A DNA stretch of 64,000 nucleotides from Stutzerimonas stutzeri (GCA_002387205.1 DGLA01000009.1:88440-152439), one strand, 5' to 3'; shown: positions 51,431 through 60,852, numbered from the stretch's first letter. The notes: generated by a model from the letters alone, not told the origin. Numbers and translations are program-made.

Positions 51431-51718
51431 TCAGGCCATGACTCTCTGGCCACGGTAGATGCGTACCGACGCAGCAGGGATGACCGGGGGCTCTGATGTA
51501 GAAGGTCTGTTCAGGACAGGTGTCGGCGTGTCGCTGTAGGTCGCCAGTTGCCTGCCCAGTTCGCGTGTCCGCTCATCATTCGAGCAAAGGCAGGCGGTAA
51601 GCATTGCGGTGATTGCGTCGGGCTGACTCAGACGAATATCGAGCTGCTGCTCGTCCCGCAAGCGGCGCCGCAGGGACTGCATGCAATCGAGCATTGCCTT
51701 GTTGAACTCCATGATCAT
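51431..51718 (-). CDS. small hypothetical protein downstream of argP
   Basis: A 95-residue protein (or 93 from the second Met). The N-terminal half is helical with many Arg, Gln and Glu (MLDCMQSLRRRLRDEQQLDI); the second half is Pro/Ser-rich. It converges with argP with a 4-base gap. I do not recognise a family; coding is plausible from composition only. Confidence 0.5.
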   Translation of the reverse strand: MIMEFNKAMLDCMQSLRRRLRDEQQLDIRLSQPDAITAMLTACLCSNDERTRELGRQLATYSDTPTPVLNRPSTSEPPVIPAASVRIYRGQRVMA

Positions 51719-52071
51719 TCATTCCTCTTAGTCACGGCTAAGCTGGCCAGATGGCCGACTTCCCTGTCGGAACGTGCTATCCACTGGCATGAGTGTCATA
51801 AGCAACAGGCATACCAGTTCAGCTGACGGCCAGCTGCGGACTCGCGAAAGCTGGCTGAAGGCCGCCGCGCGCACCGCTGGGCTCTGCCGGCGCCTGCTGT
51901 GGTCGGTCATGCCCTCAGGCCTCGCCGTACCGCTGCGCACGCGCCTGGATCACGGCGCCTGTGAGCGCCTGCTCGTGGTGCGTCGCTGTTGCCAACTGGC
52001 GCCGCTGAAGTCGCCCTGTCGAATCGTTATACTGCGCGCTGTCTCTCGCTTCGCGCCCTTGAAGGTATCCC
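51719..52071. other. intergenic region before the coiled-coil protein gene
   Basis: No confident gene; a 106-codon plus-strand frame at 51774 is Arg/Leu-rich and resembles a GC-driven artefact. A TATACT hexamer at about 52028 is a likely -10 for the downstream gene. Confidence 0.35.
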
Positions 52072-52977
52072 ATGCGCAACGACGCTCACGATGAACTGGA
52101 CCATGTCCCCAGCCTGACCGCCGGTCGTGACCGCGACGGTCCTTATCCACCGCCGGAACTGGAGCCGGTTCGCAGGTCGGCAGGTGGCTACCCCGAGGAC
52201 AAGCGATCCCGATCGAAGCGCCGGAATGTCAGCACCGCGCCGCTATGGATAATGATCGTCGCGCTGTTCTGTGCGCTGGGCGCCCTGGGCTGGTGGAGCA
52301 TGCAACAGATGTCGCGTCTGGAAGCGCAACTGGTGGCAACTCAGGAGAGCTTCGCGCGTATCAGCGAGGATGCAGCGGGCCGATTGCAGGATATCTCCGG
52401 CAAATTCGTTGCGACCGAATCCAGCATCACCACCGAAGGCGAGGCGTTGAAGCTGCGCCTCAAGCAGCTGGAGAAACAGGCGCTCGACCTGGCCGAACAG
52501 CAGCGCGCCATCACCACGCAACAGCAGAGTCTGACGGGCAAGCAGGGCAACCAGGACCAGCGTCTGGACGAGCAGGCCAAGCGCGTCGAGGCGGTGGGCA
52601 ACGATGTGCGGGCCCAGCAGGGCGCGACCGCAGCGCTGGCTGAAAGCGTGAAATCCCTGAGCAGCGAGCAGGCCGCGCTCGGCTCCGCGGTAGACAGCCT
52701 CAAAGGCTCCGTCGATGGAATCGAAAAGCTGTCCTCGCGACTGGACGGGATGAGCAGGGACATCGCCGCGTTGAAGCAGAAAGGCGATTCCAGCCAGGCC
52801 ATCAACCGTCTCGAGCAGGATCTGCTTATCTTGCGCAGCGAGCTGGACAACCGGCCAACCCCCACGCCGGGCGTGAACACCGGTGAGTTCGATTCCTTCC
52901 GTGCGCAGATGACCCGCACCATCAATACGCTGCAGGGGCAGATCGCCAATCTTCAGCAGCAGATCGACCAGCGCTGA
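52072..52977 (+). CDS. single-pass membrane protein with long coiled coil
   Basis: A 301-residue protein: a charged N-terminal cytoplasmic region, one membrane helix at about residues 60-78 (APLWIMIVALFCALGALGWW), then a long coiled coil from about 80 to 250 rich in Gln, Leu, Glu and Ser, and a second helical stretch at the C-terminus (FRAQMTRTINTLQGQIANLQ). Pseudomonads annotate such proteins as conserved membrane ATPase-like, but no P-loop is present. Function unknown; a periplasmic structural or envelope role is plausible. Confidence 0.8.
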   Translation: MRNDAHDELDHVPSLTAGRDRDGPYPPPELEPVRRSAGGYPEDKRSRSKRRNVSTAPLWIMIVALFCALGALGWWSMQQMSRLEAQLVATQESFARISEDAAGRLQDISGKFVATESSITTEGEALKLRLKQLEKQALDLAEQQRAITTQQQSLTGKQGNQDQRLDEQAKRVEAVGNDVRAQQGATAALAESVKSLSSEQAALGSAVDSLKGSVDGIEKLSSRLDGMSRDIAALKQKGDSSQAINRLEQDLLILRSELDNRPTPTPGVNTGEFDSFRAQMTRTINTLQGQIANLQQQIDQR

Positions 52978-52994
52978 GCAGGTCAGCAAACAGT

Positions 52995-53023
52995 AAAAGC
53001 CGCTGCGTATCGGGCGCAGCGGC
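52995..53023 (-). terminator. terminator of estA
   Basis: GCCGCTGCG (52999-53007) and CGCAGCGGC (53015-53023) form a 9-bp hairpin. On the minus strand TTTT follows it. It serves estA and may also slow plus-strand transcription. Confidence 0.75.
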
Positions 53024-53054
53024 CAGGCACTGAAGCCAAACGAGGGTCAGCCGC

Positions 53055-54986
53055 TTAGAGATCCAGTGCCAGCGACAGGTTGACGCCCTGGTTGCGGTTG
53101 TCGTTTCCCTGGTAGTTGTAGTTCGCGCGAACGCTGAGGCCCTGGGTCAGCTGGTGGGCGACACCCAGGCTGAAGCGGGTCTGGTCACCTGTCGGGATAG
53201 CACCAGGCAGCTCGAAGCTATTGTTCGCCACGCTGTTCAGCGACATGCGCAGGTCCTCGCGCTGCTCGTCCTCTCGCTCGACCTCCCGGGCCACTTCGGC
53301 AAACAGACGAGTGCGTTCGGTCAGCGCATAGTTGCCAAACAGGCCGGCCGACAGGCGCAGCGATTCCAGCTCCTGGTCTTCGTAAGTCAATGCCGTGGAA
53401 CTAACGCCTTTCTCGCTGTAACCATCCACATCCACTTTCTGGTAGCTGGCGCCGATGAACGGGCCGAACTGCAGGGGATCGCCCATCTGCATCAGGTTGA
53501 AACCGGTCTTGGCCGACGCTCCCCAGAGCATCCCTTCGGTGCTGCCTTTTTCGGTTCGCTCGCTGATGCCCAGTGCGAAGCGGCGATCCAGCGAGTCGTA
53601 GTCCAGATAGCCGGCGCTGATGCTGAAGTCGGCAAAGAATCGGTCCTGCTGGTAGCTGGCGAACGCGCTGGCCAGGTAGCTGCGCATGTCGTAGTCAGAA
53701 TCCGCTTCACCAAGGCTCAGGGAATTCTGCGCCAGGCCCAGGCTCAGCCCTGCCAGCCAGGCATCGCTGAGCCGGTTGCTGGCACCGATTGCCAGGGCCG
53801 GACTGCTGCCGTCGCCTCCTCCGAAGCCATCGTATTCGGGACGGTTATAGCCGCCCTGGACGAAGGTCCGCCAGGCGCCGACCGATTGCCAGTTGCCGCG
53901 CTGGGCAGTCAGTTCAGCGTCCAGCATCTGCAGATGATTACGCAGGGCGGAACGGCCCATTTCCGGCAGAAGCGATATCTCGGCTGGAGCCGCCAGGATG
54001 GAATAGATGTAATCGGCGCTGATCTGGTGCACCGCAGTGGTCGGGTGTACGGCGTCGTTGAATAGCAGGCGGCTTGGATCGGCGTTGGCGTTGGTGTTGT
54101 TGACGAGACTGGTCAGGCCATAGGTGGGATCGCTCGGGCAGTCGTCCCCGCTGAAGCACACACTGTCCTGGTCGACAGTCGGATCGAAGCCGTAACGTGC
54201 CAGGTCGGCGCGTACCTCCGAGAGCAGAAGCCGATTGTTCAGCAGCACATAATTGCCACCCTGGGCCTGAAGGCCGGCAGCCAGCTCGGCATTGAAGGCA
54301 TCGCTGAGACCGTTCAGGACGGTACCGAAGCCAGGCAGGCTGTTGCCCAAAGGCGTGTCGCCGACATCCGGCAGGTCCGAAATGACGATGTAACGGGCGC
54401 CGGCAGCCTGCAGAGCGCCAACTGCCTCGACCATGTTGCCGGCGGCCTGCGCCATGGTTACGGGGTTGGTCGCGAGCTGGAAGATGTCGTTGGCGCCGCC
54501 ATTGAGGTAGTACAACCCGTCTGGATCGACCTGCGGGTTTTCCACCAGATACCCGGGGCGGCTGCGGGACAGACCACCTGCCGCGACGGTCGAGGTACCA
54601 ACGAGCGAATCGAGAATCTGGTCCGAACGGTATCCCCCTACTGCGTAGTTGGTCCCGTCCGGGTTGCCGGTCAGGATGCGCGGCAGCAGAGGTGTCGACG
54701 GCAGCGACTGCAGGCCCAGGCGATTGGCAAGTCGCTGAGTAGCGACCAGACCGAAATATTCGGTGTTGTCAGCTTCGTAGGTCGGGCCGGTACGGTTGGT
54801 GAAGCGCAGCCCGCCTGTCGGGTTTCCACTTCGCAACGGACTTCCGACGTCGGGGAAATTGCCGGCATCGCTGAGCGAGTCGCCGAAATTGACGAACTGG
54901 CTGTATGGACTGGTTTGAGCATTCGCAGCAACTGACAGGCTCGCCATGACCACGGCAAGTGCTAGGGGTTTGATAAGGATTCGCAC
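53055..54986 (-). CDS. estA: EstA-type GDSL esterase autotransporter
   Basis: A 643-residue outer-membrane autotransporter. A signal peptide (PLALAVVMASLSVAANAQ) precedes an SGNH/GDSL passenger with nucleophile Ser in FGDSLSDAGNFP, an Asn in GGAND and the late D-x-x-H in DAVHPTT. The C-terminal ~270 residues form the beta-barrel, ending in LSLALDL. EstA affects rhamnolipid production and motility in Pseudomonas and hydrolyses glycerol esters. The start is GTG 54986, with AAGGAG 8 bases before it. Confidence 0.93.
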   Translation of the reverse strand: MRILIKPLALAVVMASLSVAANAQTSPYSQFVNFGDSLSDAGNFPDVGSPLRSGNPTGGLRFTNRTGPTYEADNTEYFGLVATQRLANRLGLQSLPSTPLLPRILTGNPDGTNYAVGGYRSDQILDSLVGTSTVAAGGLSRSRPGYLVENPQVDPDGLYYLNGGANDIFQLATNPVTMAQAAGNMVEAVGALQAAGARYIVISDLPDVGDTPLGNSLPGFGTVLNGLSDAFNAELAAGLQAQGGNYVLLNNRLLLSEVRADLARYGFDPTVDQDSVCFSGDDCPSDPTYGLTSLVNNTNANADPSRLLFNDAVHPTTAVHQISADYIYSILAAPAEISLLPEMGRSALRNHLQMLDAELTAQRGNWQSVGAWRTFVQGGYNRPEYDGFGGGDGSSPALAIGASNRLSDAWLAGLSLGLAQNSLSLGEADSDYDMRSYLASAFASYQQDRFFADFSISAGYLDYDSLDRRFALGISERTEKGSTEGMLWGASAKTGFNLMQMGDPLQFGPFIGASYQKVDVDGYSEKGVSSTALTYEDQELESLRLSAGLFGNYALTERTRLFAEVAREVEREDEQREDLRMSLNSVANNSFELPGAIPTGDQTRFSLGVAHQLTQGLSVRANYNYQGNDNRNQGVNLSLALDL

Positions 54987-55141
54987 TGGTAGACTCCTTC
55001 TTGTTGTAGTTATCCGGCAGCCGAAGCTGCCTTGGCCAATCCAAGCTAACCGCCGCTGCCGGTTGGCATAATCGCTCCAAAGCGTCATTTGGCGGTCGGC
55101 TGCGTGTCGCACTAACGGATGAGTGGCGCTATGCGCTGCTC

Positions 55142-56341
55142 TCAGCGACCCACCGAAAAGACATGCTTGAGGTAGGTGACGAAGGCTTCGTCCCGGCACA
55201 TGGTCTTGCCCGGTGAGTCGGATATCTTCGCCACCGGCTGGCCGTTGCAGCTGGTCATCTTGATCACCATGTTGGTTGGCTCGACACCCGGTATGTCGCA
55301 GGTCAGCTGAGTGCCGATGCCGTAGCTGGTATTGCTGCGCCCTGCGAGAGCCCGGTAGATGCCCAGTGCCTTGGGGAAGTCCAGCCCATCGGAAAACACC
55401 AGTTGCCGCGTCATCGGGTCGATGCCCAGCCGCCGGTAATGAGCGATGGCCTTTTCTGCCCACTCCACCGGATCACCGGAATCATGGCGCAGACCGTCGA
55501 ACAGCTTGGCCAGGTATAAATCGAAGTCGGCGGTAAAGGCATCCATGGTGATGCAGTCGGTGATGGCGATGCCCAGCGCGCCACGGTACTCACGGGCCCA
55601 GCAGTCCAGCGCCGCGCTCTGGCTGTCGATCAGCCTTGGGCCGAGTTGCTGGTGCGCCATGATCCATTCATGAGCCATCGTGCCCATGGGCTTCAAGTCC
55701 AGGGTACGGGCCAGATGAACGTTGCTGGTACCGACGAAGTTGCCGGGAAACGCCTCCTTGAGTCGCCTGACCACAGCGGCCTGGACACTGAAGGAAAAAC
55801 GTCGGCGGGTGCCGAAATCGGCAAGCCTGAACCCCGACAGTTCCTCGGGCGTGGCTTCGTTGCGCAGCCACTCCAGTTTCTCCTCCAGCCGGTCGCATGC
55901 CTGGTCCAGCGTTACCTGTGGATAGCGCACACGGTTGCGTACCTCGCTGATGATCGCCAGCAACGGCACCTCGAACAGGATCACATGCAGCCAGGGGCCG
56001 CGCAGGTAGACCACCAGCTCGCCGCCTTCGAGTTCGACCCGTACGTAACGGGGATCGAAGCGAAACAGGCCGAGAAAGCGGATGAAGTCCGGCTGCATAT
56101 AGGGAATGCGTTCGAGAAACGCCAGCTCGGCCGGTTCGAAACGAAGCTCCGCCAGGGCTTCCATCTGCTCGCGGATAGCGTCTATATAGAGGCTCAGGTC
56201 TTCTTCGGAGCGGCTGCGAAAGGCCCACTCCACTTCGGCGTTCGGGTAGTGATGCAGCACGGCCTGCATCATGGTCAGCTTGTAGTAGTCGGTATCCATC
56301 AGGCTCTGGATGATCCGGTCGGAAAACGCGCTGACGCTCAT
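55142..56341 (-). CDS. pncB: nicotinate phosphoribosyltransferase
   Basis: A 399-residue enzyme of NAD salvage that joins nicotinate to PRPP. The N-terminus SLMDTDYYKLTMMQAVLHHYP and GTSNVHLARTLDLKPMGTMAHEW are strong family signatures. Starts at ATG 56341 with GGAG upstream. The gene stands alone here, separated by 28 bases from the tiny zinc-ribbon gene, which may share its transcript. Confidence 0.95.
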   Translation of the reverse strand: MSVSAFSDRIIQSLMDTDYYKLTMMQAVLHHYPNAEVEWAFRSRSEEDLSLYIDAIREQMEALAELRFEPAELAFLERIPYMQPDFIRFLGLFRFDPRYVRVELEGGELVVYLRGPWLHVILFEVPLLAIISEVRNRVRYPQVTLDQACDRLEEKLEWLRNEATPEELSGFRLADFGTRRRFSFSVQAAVVRRLKEAFPGNFVGTSNVHLARTLDLKPMGTMAHEWIMAHQQLGPRLIDSQSAALDCWAREYRGALGIAITDCITMDAFTADFDLYLAKLFDGLRHDSGDPVEWAEKAIAHYRRLGIDPMTRQLVFSDGLDFPKALGIYRALAGRSNTSYGIGTQLTCDIPGVEPTNMVIKMTSCNGQPVAKISDSPGKTMCRDEAFVTYLKHVFSVGR

Positions 56342-56369
56342 AGGGTGCTCCTGAAGTCCGTGGCAGATT

Positions 56370-56549
56370 TCAGGCCCCGCCGATGCCTTCGACCACCTTA
56401 CCGCTACCGCCACAGTTTTGGCATTCCTGGGAGTCGATACGGCCGCTGCCCTGGCAGGCCGGGCAGATGTTCTCGCCGGTCCCAGGGGTGTCGGGCGGTG
56501 CCTGATCGCCTGGATTGGTGGTCGTGGTTGCGTCGGTTTTGATATTCAT
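56370..56549 (-). CDS. tiny zinc-ribbon protein (DnaJ-type CxxC repeats)
   Basis: A 59-residue protein with two CxxCxGxG-like motifs, CPACQGSGR and CQNCGGSGK, spaced like one repeat unit of the DnaJ cysteine-rich domain. The first 28 residues are Thr/Pro-rich. It lies 28 bases before pncB on the same strand and may be cotranscribed with it. Probably binds one zinc; no function assigned. Confidence 0.75.
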   Translation of the reverse strand: MNIKTDATTTTNPGDQAPPDTPGTGENICPACQGSGRIDSQECQNCGGSGKVVEGIGGA

Positions 56550-56711
56550 GCCGTCGTGCCTCCTCGATTTCTGCGCCTTGTAGAAGGCTGGGACGACCGG
56601 ATCGGGCCTGCTTCGGCGCCTATGCGATAGTTATATGGAGAAGTTGTCTGGTCGGGTGACGATCTATTGTCGCGTTGTATTAAGTTTTCATGTTTCAACC
56701 GGCAAAAATAA

Positions 56712-56743
56712 AAAAAGGCAAAGATTAAAAACCTTTGCCTTTT
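56712..56743. terminator. bidirectional terminator next to the KGG gene
   Basis: AAAAAAGGCAAAG pairs with CTTTGCCTTTTTT around a 9-base loop. A and T runs on both sides allow termination in both directions; on the minus strand it ends the KGG gene. Confidence 0.88.
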
Positions 56744-56758
56744 TTCAGCTGAATATAC

Positions 56759-56935
56759 TTAGCTATTGCTGTTACGACCGCCACCGTGGCTGTTCTGGCC
56801 CCCTTTGCGGCCCGCTTCCGACGCTTTTTCCCGGTCGTTGGCAAAGTTGCCACCACTGTTGTGACCGCCTTTTTTGCCGGCTTCCGATGCTTTTTCTCGG
56901 TCGTTAGCAAAGTTGCCAGGATTTTTGTTCGCCAT
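56759..56935 (-). CDS. stress-induced KGG-repeat protein
   Basis: A 58-residue, very hydrophilic protein made of two near-identical units, each reading NFANDREKASEAG followed by KKGG or RKGG, then a Gly/Asn/Ser tail. This is the bacterial KGG (Gly-rich, general stress, con-10-like) family, similar to E. coli YciG, linked to starvation and motility. It is too short to be found by length alone; repeat structure and terminator support it. Confidence 0.88.
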   Translation of the reverse strand: MANKNPGNFANDREKASEAGKKGGHNSGGNFANDREKASEAGRKGGQNSHGGGRNSNS

Positions 56936-57169
56936 GTCTAACTCTCCTCAATGGATACAGACTTTTTCGGGGGCTGAACAACTTCATCAGCCTTCAAGGT
57001 TTCAGAGCGAGCTTCCCTCTCAGGAGTTTCCAGCAAAGAACAAGCGGCAGACGAATGGTAACTAACCGGGTAATCGGATATGTGCGTTCGTGAAACTTCA
57101 GCGAAACGGCAGCCTTTTACCGAAGTTGGCTTTTGTATAACTTCCTGTCCAAATATATTTTTTAGCGGA

Positions 57170-57406
57170 TCAGGCTACGAGATCTAGGTGACGCTGTGCG
57201 GCCAGGCGCATGACGTAGCCGACCTTGAGCGCGGTCGGCCCGAGAATGACCAGGGCGTGGCTGGCAACCACCGCGCCCAGGGCAAGGTAGTGGTCGAAAA
57301 CATAGGCGCCGGTGACGCCGAGGATGAGCAGGGCGAGTCCTGTCACCATGCCCAGGTTGGCCAGTATCAGCAGGCGGTGAGGTTCAATCGGATGCAGGGT
57401 CATCAT
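57170..57406 (-). CDS. small membrane protein next to hmp
   Basis: A 78-residue protein with two membrane helices (about 11-32 and 37-62), beginning MMTLHPIEPHRLLILANLGMV. It starts 51 bases after the hmp stop on the same strand, so it may be cotranscribed with hmp. No family recognised; a role in nitric oxide stress is only a guess from position. Confidence 0.6.
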   Translation of the reverse strand: MMTLHPIEPHRLLILANLGMVTGLALLILGVTGAYVFDHYLALGAVVASHALVILGPTALKVGYVMRLAAQRHLDLVA

Positions 57407-57457
57407 TGGCGTACCTCGTTGTGTGCGGGCCTCTCTGGGCAGGCCCATGGATTACGC

Positions 57458-58636
57458 TTACTCCAGCTCGGCCGCCGGGCCGAAGAACTCGTACCGGGCC
57501 TGATGGTCAGGAACGCCCAATGCACGCAACTGCCGGCGGATCGCCGCCATGAAGGGCTTGGGTCCCAGGAAATAGGCGTCGAGATCGCGATCGGCCGGTA
57601 ACCAGCGGGCGAGGCGTTCTTCGGTCATGAAGCCGATAGCGTCGGGTTGCGCTGCTTCATCATCATGTTCGTCGTAGCAGTAAAACCGCTTGAGCTGGCT
57701 ATGTTGGTCGGCGAGGTTGTCAATCGTCTCGCGGAACGCGTGGGCGCCAACATTGCGCGCGCAATGGATGAAATAGATGGGCCGCTTCGTGTCGATCGCG
57801 GCTTCCAGCATCGCCAACGTGGGCGTGATGCCCACACCACCGCTGATCAGTACCAGCGGCTTGTTGCCGGGTTGCAGGGTGAAGTCGCCGGCTGGTGCAA
57901 ACAGGTCAAGGCGGTCGCCGGGCACCATCCGATGCAGCGCGCTGGATGCGACGCCACCAGGTTCCCGCTTGACGCTGATCCGGTAACTTCGACCGTTGCT
58001 GGCCGCGGACAGCGAGTAGTTGCGACGCACTTCGTGGCCGTCGACCAGCAGCCTCAGGCCGATGTACTGACCGGGCGCATGCGCGACCACCGGCCCGCCG
58101 TCCTCCGGTTCCAGGTAGAACGAGGAGATCTCGTTGCTTTCGGCAACCTTGCGGGCGATACGGAAACGTCGGGCACCCCGCCAGCCGCCGGGAGCTTCGG
58201 CTGTCTGGCGATAGAGCTGTTCCTCGGTGCCGATGAGGATGTCGGCGAGCTGTGCATAGGCTGCGCGCCAGGCCTCGATGACCTCGTCGGTGGCGATCTC
58301 GGCACCCAGTACCTCGCGAATCGCCCGCAGCAGGCAGTTGCCGACGACAGGGTAATGTTCCGGCAGAACCTGCAGGGCCACATGCTTGTTGACCACCTGC
58401 GAAACCAGCCCGCCAAGCTGATCGAGGCGGTCGATGTGCTTGGCGTACATCAGCACACCCTTGGCCAGGGCGCGCGGTTGATCGCCGCTGGCCTGGTGCG
58501 CCTGGTTGAACAGGGGCCGAACCTCGGGATGCTCGGCCAGCATCATTTTGTAGAAATGGTCGGTCAGGGCTTCGCCGCCGCTTTCCAGTAGCGGGACGGT
58601 AGCTGTGATAAGGGCACATTGTTCAGCGCAAAGCAT
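57458..58636 (-). CDS. hmp: flavohemoprotein (nitric oxide dioxygenase)
   Basis: A 392-residue flavohemoprotein that turns NO into nitrate. The globin domain (about 1-140) has the proximal His in VNKHVALQV; the FAD domain has RRNYSLSAAS and the NAD domain GGVGITPTLAML. ATG 58636 is the natural start. The 267-base region shared with the divergent DUF2188 gene carries candidate regulator sites. Confidence 0.95.
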   Translation of the reverse strand: MLCAEQCALITATVPLLESGGEALTDHFYKMMLAEHPEVRPLFNQAHQASGDQPRALAKGVLMYAKHIDRLDQLGGLVSQVVNKHVALQVLPEHYPVVGNCLLRAIREVLGAEIATDEVIEAWRAAYAQLADILIGTEEQLYRQTAEAPGGWRGARRFRIARKVAESNEISSFYLEPEDGGPVVAHAPGQYIGLRLLVDGHEVRRNYSLSAASNGRSYRISVKREPGGVASSALHRMVPGDRLDLFAPAGDFTLQPGNKPLVLISGGVGITPTLAMLEAAIDTKRPIYFIHCARNVGAHAFRETIDNLADQHSQLKRFYCYDEHDDEAAQPDAIGFMTEERLARWLPADRDLDAYFLGPKPFMAAIRRQLRALGVPDHQARYEFFGPAAELE

Positions 58637-58740
58637 AAGGACTCCGGTTGTTGATGACACCGTCTCTCATGGCGCTGCGCTGATTTCAGGCAGCTGGGAC
58701 AGGTTGCAGTGGTCGTTACAAGAAACGTTCCAGTCTCGAA

Positions 58741-58754
58741 TTGACTGAAATCAA
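58741..58754. promoter_or_regulatory. ANR/DNR-like box between hmp and the DUF2188 gene
   Basis: TTGAC-TGAA-ATCAA differs in one base from the FNR/ANR consensus TTGAT-N4-ATCAA. It lies 105 bases from the hmp start and 150 from the DUF2188 start. Control by oxygen or nitric oxide is plausible for hmp. Confidence 0.45.
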
Positions 58755-58780
58755 GGCTTGCGTGGTGGGGTTGGTAGTTA

Positions 58781-58832
58781 AGACCCTGTTGGTGAGGGTC
58801 TGAGGAACCCAGTCAGGGTATTTATCACCCTG
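58781..58832. promoter_or_regulatory. two dyad elements upstream of the DUF2188 gene
   Basis: AGACCC (58781-58786) pairs with GGGTCT (58796-58801), and CAGGGT (58814-58819) with ACCCTG (58827-58832). Both dyads share an ACCCT core, so they may bind one regulator. Confidence 0.4.
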
Positions 58833-58903
58833 AAAAATGTGATCGAACCGTCATGTATGCCAGCGTTCTATAGCTTCATCTATCGCTGAATGACGGAGGC
58901 AAC

Positions 58904-59128
58904 ATGGAGAACTACCACATCACGCACGATGACGATCGCTGGGTACTGCGTGAGGAAGGTGACAAGCGCGCACTGCTCGAAGCGGCGACCAAGGAAGACA
59001 TCATCAACGAGACACGCGACTACATGAAGTTGCGCACCGCCTCGGTAAAGATCCATACCCTCGACGGCAAGATCGAAGAGGAGCGGACCTATCCGCGGGA
59101 TCAGGATCCACGCGCGACCAAGGGCTGA
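58904..59128 (+). CDS. DUF2188 domain protein
   Basis: A 74-residue protein with the DUF2188 pattern: HITHDDDRWVLREEGDKRA, then a helix EAATKEDIINETRDYMK and a final strand VKIHTLDGKIEEERTYPRD. Function unknown; the fold is predicted as small alpha/beta. It is divergent from hmp. The 269 bases that follow hold no convincing gene. Confidence 0.85.
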   Translation: MENYHITHDDDRWVLREEGDKRALLEAATKEDIINETRDYMKLRTASVKIHTLDGKIEEERTYPRDQDPRATKG

Positions 59129-59397
59129 GAATCAGATCGGCTGCTATTCCAGCAGGCGTCGGCGTCCCAGCTTGCCCAGCGAGCGAGGATGAATCGCATG
59201 GTAAGAGCTGGGATGCCGATCAGCTCGAAGGCCTGCCTGCCGAAGATCGCCAGCGCAATACCCGGCGCTGGCGCCACTGCTGAGCGGGGCACCTGGCTCA
59301 ATGCAAGTGCCTCGAGGGAGGGGTTTTAGCCCGCCACCCCGGCCAGCGCCTGAGCTTCGCACATTCCCCTCCATCGGCGCAGGCACTGCTGGACGAG

Positions 59398-60813
59398 CTA
59401 GCCGAGCGTTTCGATGCGCAGCGAGTTGGTCGTGCCAGACTGCCCCAGCGGCACACCCGCTGTGATCAAAACGGTGTCGCCCGTGCCGGCCATGCCTTGC
59501 GCACGGGCCTGATCAAGGGCGTTGAGGCACACCTGTTCCATGTCATACATGCGTGCGTCGATCGCCGAGTAGACGCCCCAGGCCACGGTCAGCTTGCGTG
59601 CGGTCGCCAGATTTGGCGTCAAGCTGAGTATCGGGGCGCCCGGTCGCTCGCGTGAGGCGCGCAGGCTTGAACGGCCTGATTCGGTGTAATTCACCAGCAC
59701 GGCGATGGGCAGAATGCCGCTGATACGGCGGATCGCGCAGCTGATGGCATCCGGTAAGGTCGCTTCGGCATTGGGTCGATTGACGTCGAGCTGGGCCTGG
59801 AAGTCCGGACCGCTTTCCACCTGGCGAATGATCTTGCTCATCATGCCCACAGCTTCCAGTGGGTACTCGCCGGATGCGGTTTCGGCCGAAAGCATCACCG
59901 CATCGGCACCCTCGGCTACGGCGTTGGCCACGTCGGTGACTTCGGCACGGGTCGGAGCAGGGGAGAAGCGCATCGATTCCAGCATCTGGGTGGCGACCAC
60001 CACCGGCCTGCCCAGGTGGCGGCAGGTGCGGACGATGTTGCGCTGGATACGTGGGACATTCTCGGCCGGCACTTCGACGCCCAGATCACCGCGAGCCACC
60101 ATGATCGCGTCGCTGAGCCGCGCAATTTCCCGCAGGTGCTGCACGGCCGAAGGCTTTTCGATCTTCGCCATAAGGAAGGCACGGTCGCCTATCAGCCCGC
60201 GGGCTTCGTGAATATCCTGCGGACGCTGGACGAAGGACAGCGCCACCCAGTCGACGCCCAGCTCCAGGCCAAACGCCAGGTCGCGACGATCCTTCTCGGT
60301 CAGGGAACTCAGCTCCAGCACGGCCTCGGGTACGTTCACACCCTTGCGGTCGGACAGCTCGCCACCGGCCACCACCCGCGTATCGATGGCATCGGCGTGC
60401 TTGGCCATCACCGTCAGGCGCAGACGGCCGTCGTCCACCAGCAGGCTCATGCCGGGCTGGAGCGCATCGATGATTTCCGGATGAGGCAGGTTGACCCGGC
60501 TACTGTCGCCCGGTGTCGGGTCAAGATCCAGGCGCAGGGCCTGGCCACGGGTGAGGGTTACCTTGCCTTCGGCGAAACGACCGACCCGCAGTTTCGGACC
60601 CTGGAGGTCCATGAGGATGCCGATCGGCTGATTGATCCGACGTTCCACTTCGCGAATCCAGCCGAAGCGTTCGGCATGGTCGGCGTGCTCGCCATGGCTG
60701 AAATTCAGGCGGAACAGGTTCACACCGGCATCGACCAGATCGCGTACATCATCGATGCTGCGGGTGGCAGGTCCCAGTGTGGCGAGAATCTTGACCTTCT
60801 TGTCGGGCGTCAT
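59398..60813 (-). CDS. pyk: pyruvate kinase
   Basis: A 471-residue pyruvate kinase: KVKILATLGPATRS at the start, NFSHGEHADH for substrate, MVARGDLGVEVP for the metal Glu, and the MLSAETASGEYP motif. It makes pyruvate and ATP from phosphoenolpyruvate. It lies downstream of ttuD, glxR and hyi on the same strand, the usual Pseudomonas glyoxylate cluster, so glycerate is fed into lower glycolysis. Confidence 0.96.
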   Translation of the reverse strand: MTPDKKVKILATLGPATRSIDDVRDLVDAGVNLFRLNFSHGEHADHAERFGWIREVERRINQPIGILMDLQGPKLRVGRFAEGKVTLTRGQALRLDLDPTPGDSSRVNLPHPEIIDALQPGMSLLVDDGRLRLTVMAKHADAIDTRVVAGGELSDRKGVNVPEAVLELSSLTEKDRRDLAFGLELGVDWVALSFVQRPQDIHEARGLIGDRAFLMAKIEKPSAVQHLREIARLSDAIMVARGDLGVEVPAENVPRIQRNIVRTCRHLGRPVVVATQMLESMRFSPAPTRAEVTDVANAVAEGADAVMLSAETASGEYPLEAVGMMSKIIRQVESGPDFQAQLDVNRPNAEATLPDAISCAIRRISGILPIAVLVNYTESGRSSLRASRERPGAPILSLTPNLATARKLTVAWGVYSAIDARMYDMEQVCLNALDQARAQGMAGTGDTVLITAGVPLGQSGTTNSLRIETLG

Positions 60814-60852
60814 GGCAGGCTCTTTGGGCTGGAGTCGTTATGTGCCGACCCG

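Noticed and set aside
51774..52094. 106-codon plus-strand frame before the coiled-coil protein gene
   Set aside because: Arg/Leu-rich product with no motif, overlapping the next gene's start; probably chance.
59101..59301. 66-codon minus-strand frame after the DUF2188 gene
   Set aside because: No conserved features or convincing start; overlaps the DUF2188 end.
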